Of a stretch of 64,000 nt of DNA, positions 63,415 to 64,000 are shown piece after piece. The DNA comes from Thermoleophilia bacterium UBA6103 (GTDB lineage Bacteria > Actinomycetota > Thermoleophilia > UBA2241), in contig DIWP01000002.1 of the NCBI GenBank assembly GCA_002423545.1, positions 13,200 through 77,199 of the forward strand. The letters run 5' to 3'. A model generated the notes under the pieces. It did no database searches. It had not been told where the DNA came from and saw only the letters and a program-made list of their open reading frames with translations. Made by a program: the position numbers and the translations under genes. The stretch's first letter is position 1. Every line of letters begins with the position of its first letter.

Positions 63415-64000
63415 CTAGCGGCGCTTGGTTCGCGTGCGCCGCGAGCTGGCCGCCAGGACATCGAACTCCTCAAGGTACTTGCCCGACCCCACGGCCACGC
63501 ACGTGAGGGGTGACTCGGCCAGATGGACGGGCATCTGGGTCTCGTTGCGGAGTCGCTCTGGCAGGCCGCGCAACAGCGAGCCGCCGCCGGCGAGCATGAT
63601 CCCGCGGTCCATGATGTCGCTGGCGAGCTCGGGCGGCGTCTTGTCCAGGGTCGCCTTGATGGCGTCGATGACGGCCTGCACGGGCTCTTCCAGCGCGACG
63701 CGGATCTCCTCCGACGAGAGGACGATGGTCTTCGGCAGGCCGGTGACCAGGTCCCTCCCTCTGATCTCCGCCTGTTCTTCCTGCGGCAACGGGGCCGCCG
63801 AACCGATCTCGAGCTTGATCTCTTCTGCCGTCTGGCTGCCGATGAGCAGCTTGTACTCTTTCTTGACCCACGAGATGACCGCCTCGTCGAGCTCGTCGCC
63901 GCCGACGCGGATCGACTGCGAGACGACGATGCCCCCGAGAGAGATGATGGCCACCTCGCTGGTGCCGCCGCCGACGTCGACGATCATGCTGCCGGTGGGC
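63415..64000 (-). CDS. mreB: rod shape-determining protein MreB (5' end cut off)
   Basis: The actin-like filament that guides lateral wall growth. The C-terminal 194 residues are visible, ending at 63415; the frame stays open through the right edge, reading PTGS-MIVDVGGGTSEVAIISLGG, the phosphate-2 loop. SGQ-like and helix motifs follow (RGIMLAGGGSLLRGLPE as DRGIMLAGGG). The tail (SRRTRTKRR) is basic. First visible gene of the mre operon. Confidence 0.96.
   Translation of the reverse strand, partial: PTGSMIVDVGGGTSEVAIISLGGIVVSQSIRVGGDELDEAVISWVKKEYKLLIGSQTAEEIKLEIGSAAPLPQEEQAEIRGRDLVTGLPKTIVLSSEEIRVALEEPVQAVIDAIKATLDKTPPELASDIMDRGIMLAGGGSLLRGLPERLRNETQMPVHLAESPLTCVAVGSGKYLEEFDVLAASSRRTRTKRR

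Overview
The window is a GC-rich, almost gap-free stretch of bacterial chromosome. I find 57 protein-coding genes. All but one lie on the minus strand; the exception is rpmB (L28). I see no tRNA, rRNA, insertion sequence, prophage or CRISPR array. The gene order resembles deep-branching Actinobacteriota or Gram-positive relatives: parA-scpA-scpB-rluB, then cmk and der; rplU-rpmA-obgE-proA-nadD-yqeK-LCP-rsfS; and mreBCD-mrdA-rodA next to the TIGR03960 radical SAM / DUF2344 / RNase G cluster. Together with the FakA/DegV fatty-acid kinase genes, the GC content and the elongation factor EF-G2, this suggests a rod-shaped, non-mycelial actinobacterial lineage (Thermoleophilia-, Rubrobacteria- or Coriobacteriia-like). 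That placement is inference.

Transcription runs right to left. 64.0-52.2 kb: cell-shape and elongasome genes (mreB, mreC, mreD, PBP2, rodA), a DUF697 membrane protein, a radical SAM / DUF2344 pair and a giant RNase E/G. 52.1-45.5 kb: a clear promoter drives rplU-rpmA-obgE, then a ProA-like protein, nadD, yqeK, an LCP/LytR_C protein, rsfS and a secreted CAP protein. 45.4-44.2 kb: dinB with its own SOS-type promoter. 44.2-35.3 kb: EF-G2, yebC, ruvCAB, queH-queA-tgt and yajC, closed by the one convincing intrinsic terminator. 35.2-18.8 kb: parA-ftsZ-scpA-scpB-rluB, then aromatic amino-acid genes (aroH, hisC, aroF, tyrA, aroA), cmk, plsC, ispH, a DUF512 radical SAM protein, der, plsY and gpsA. 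18.7-11.2 kb: metK, priA, def, fmt, rsmB, rpe. 11.1-7.2 kb: an FMN-riboswitch-controlled riboflavin operon ribD-ribE-ribBA-ribH. 7.2-0 kb: rpmB opposite a small redox protein, Asp23, FakA, DegV, RecG and a cut-off DHH-CBS-tRNA nucleotidyltransferase fusion.

Many neighbours overlap by 1-41 bases (ATGA, GTGA or TGATG junctions), so translational coupling is common. Themes are: envelope growth (mre/PBP2/RodA, LCP, CAP), phospholipid synthesis (FakA/DegV, PlsY, PlsC, GpsA), chromosome and division (ParA, FtsZ, ScpAB, RuvABC, PriA, RecG), aromatic amino acids, and ribosome and tRNA maturation (def, fmt, rsmB, rluB, Der, Obg, RsfS, queuosine genes).

The strongest oddities are: a ProA homologue that has lost the usual catalytic cysteine and whose proB neighbour is absent; an ftsZ gene inserted between parA and scpA; a LexA-type box lying on the start codon of an apparently leaderless dinB; two divergent promoters whose -10 boxes overlap between rpmB and the fatty-acid-kinase operon; and an RNase E/G with about 380 disordered, repeat-bearing N-terminal residues. 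No intergenic stretch except the riboflavin leader (10908-11213) exceeds 300 bases.
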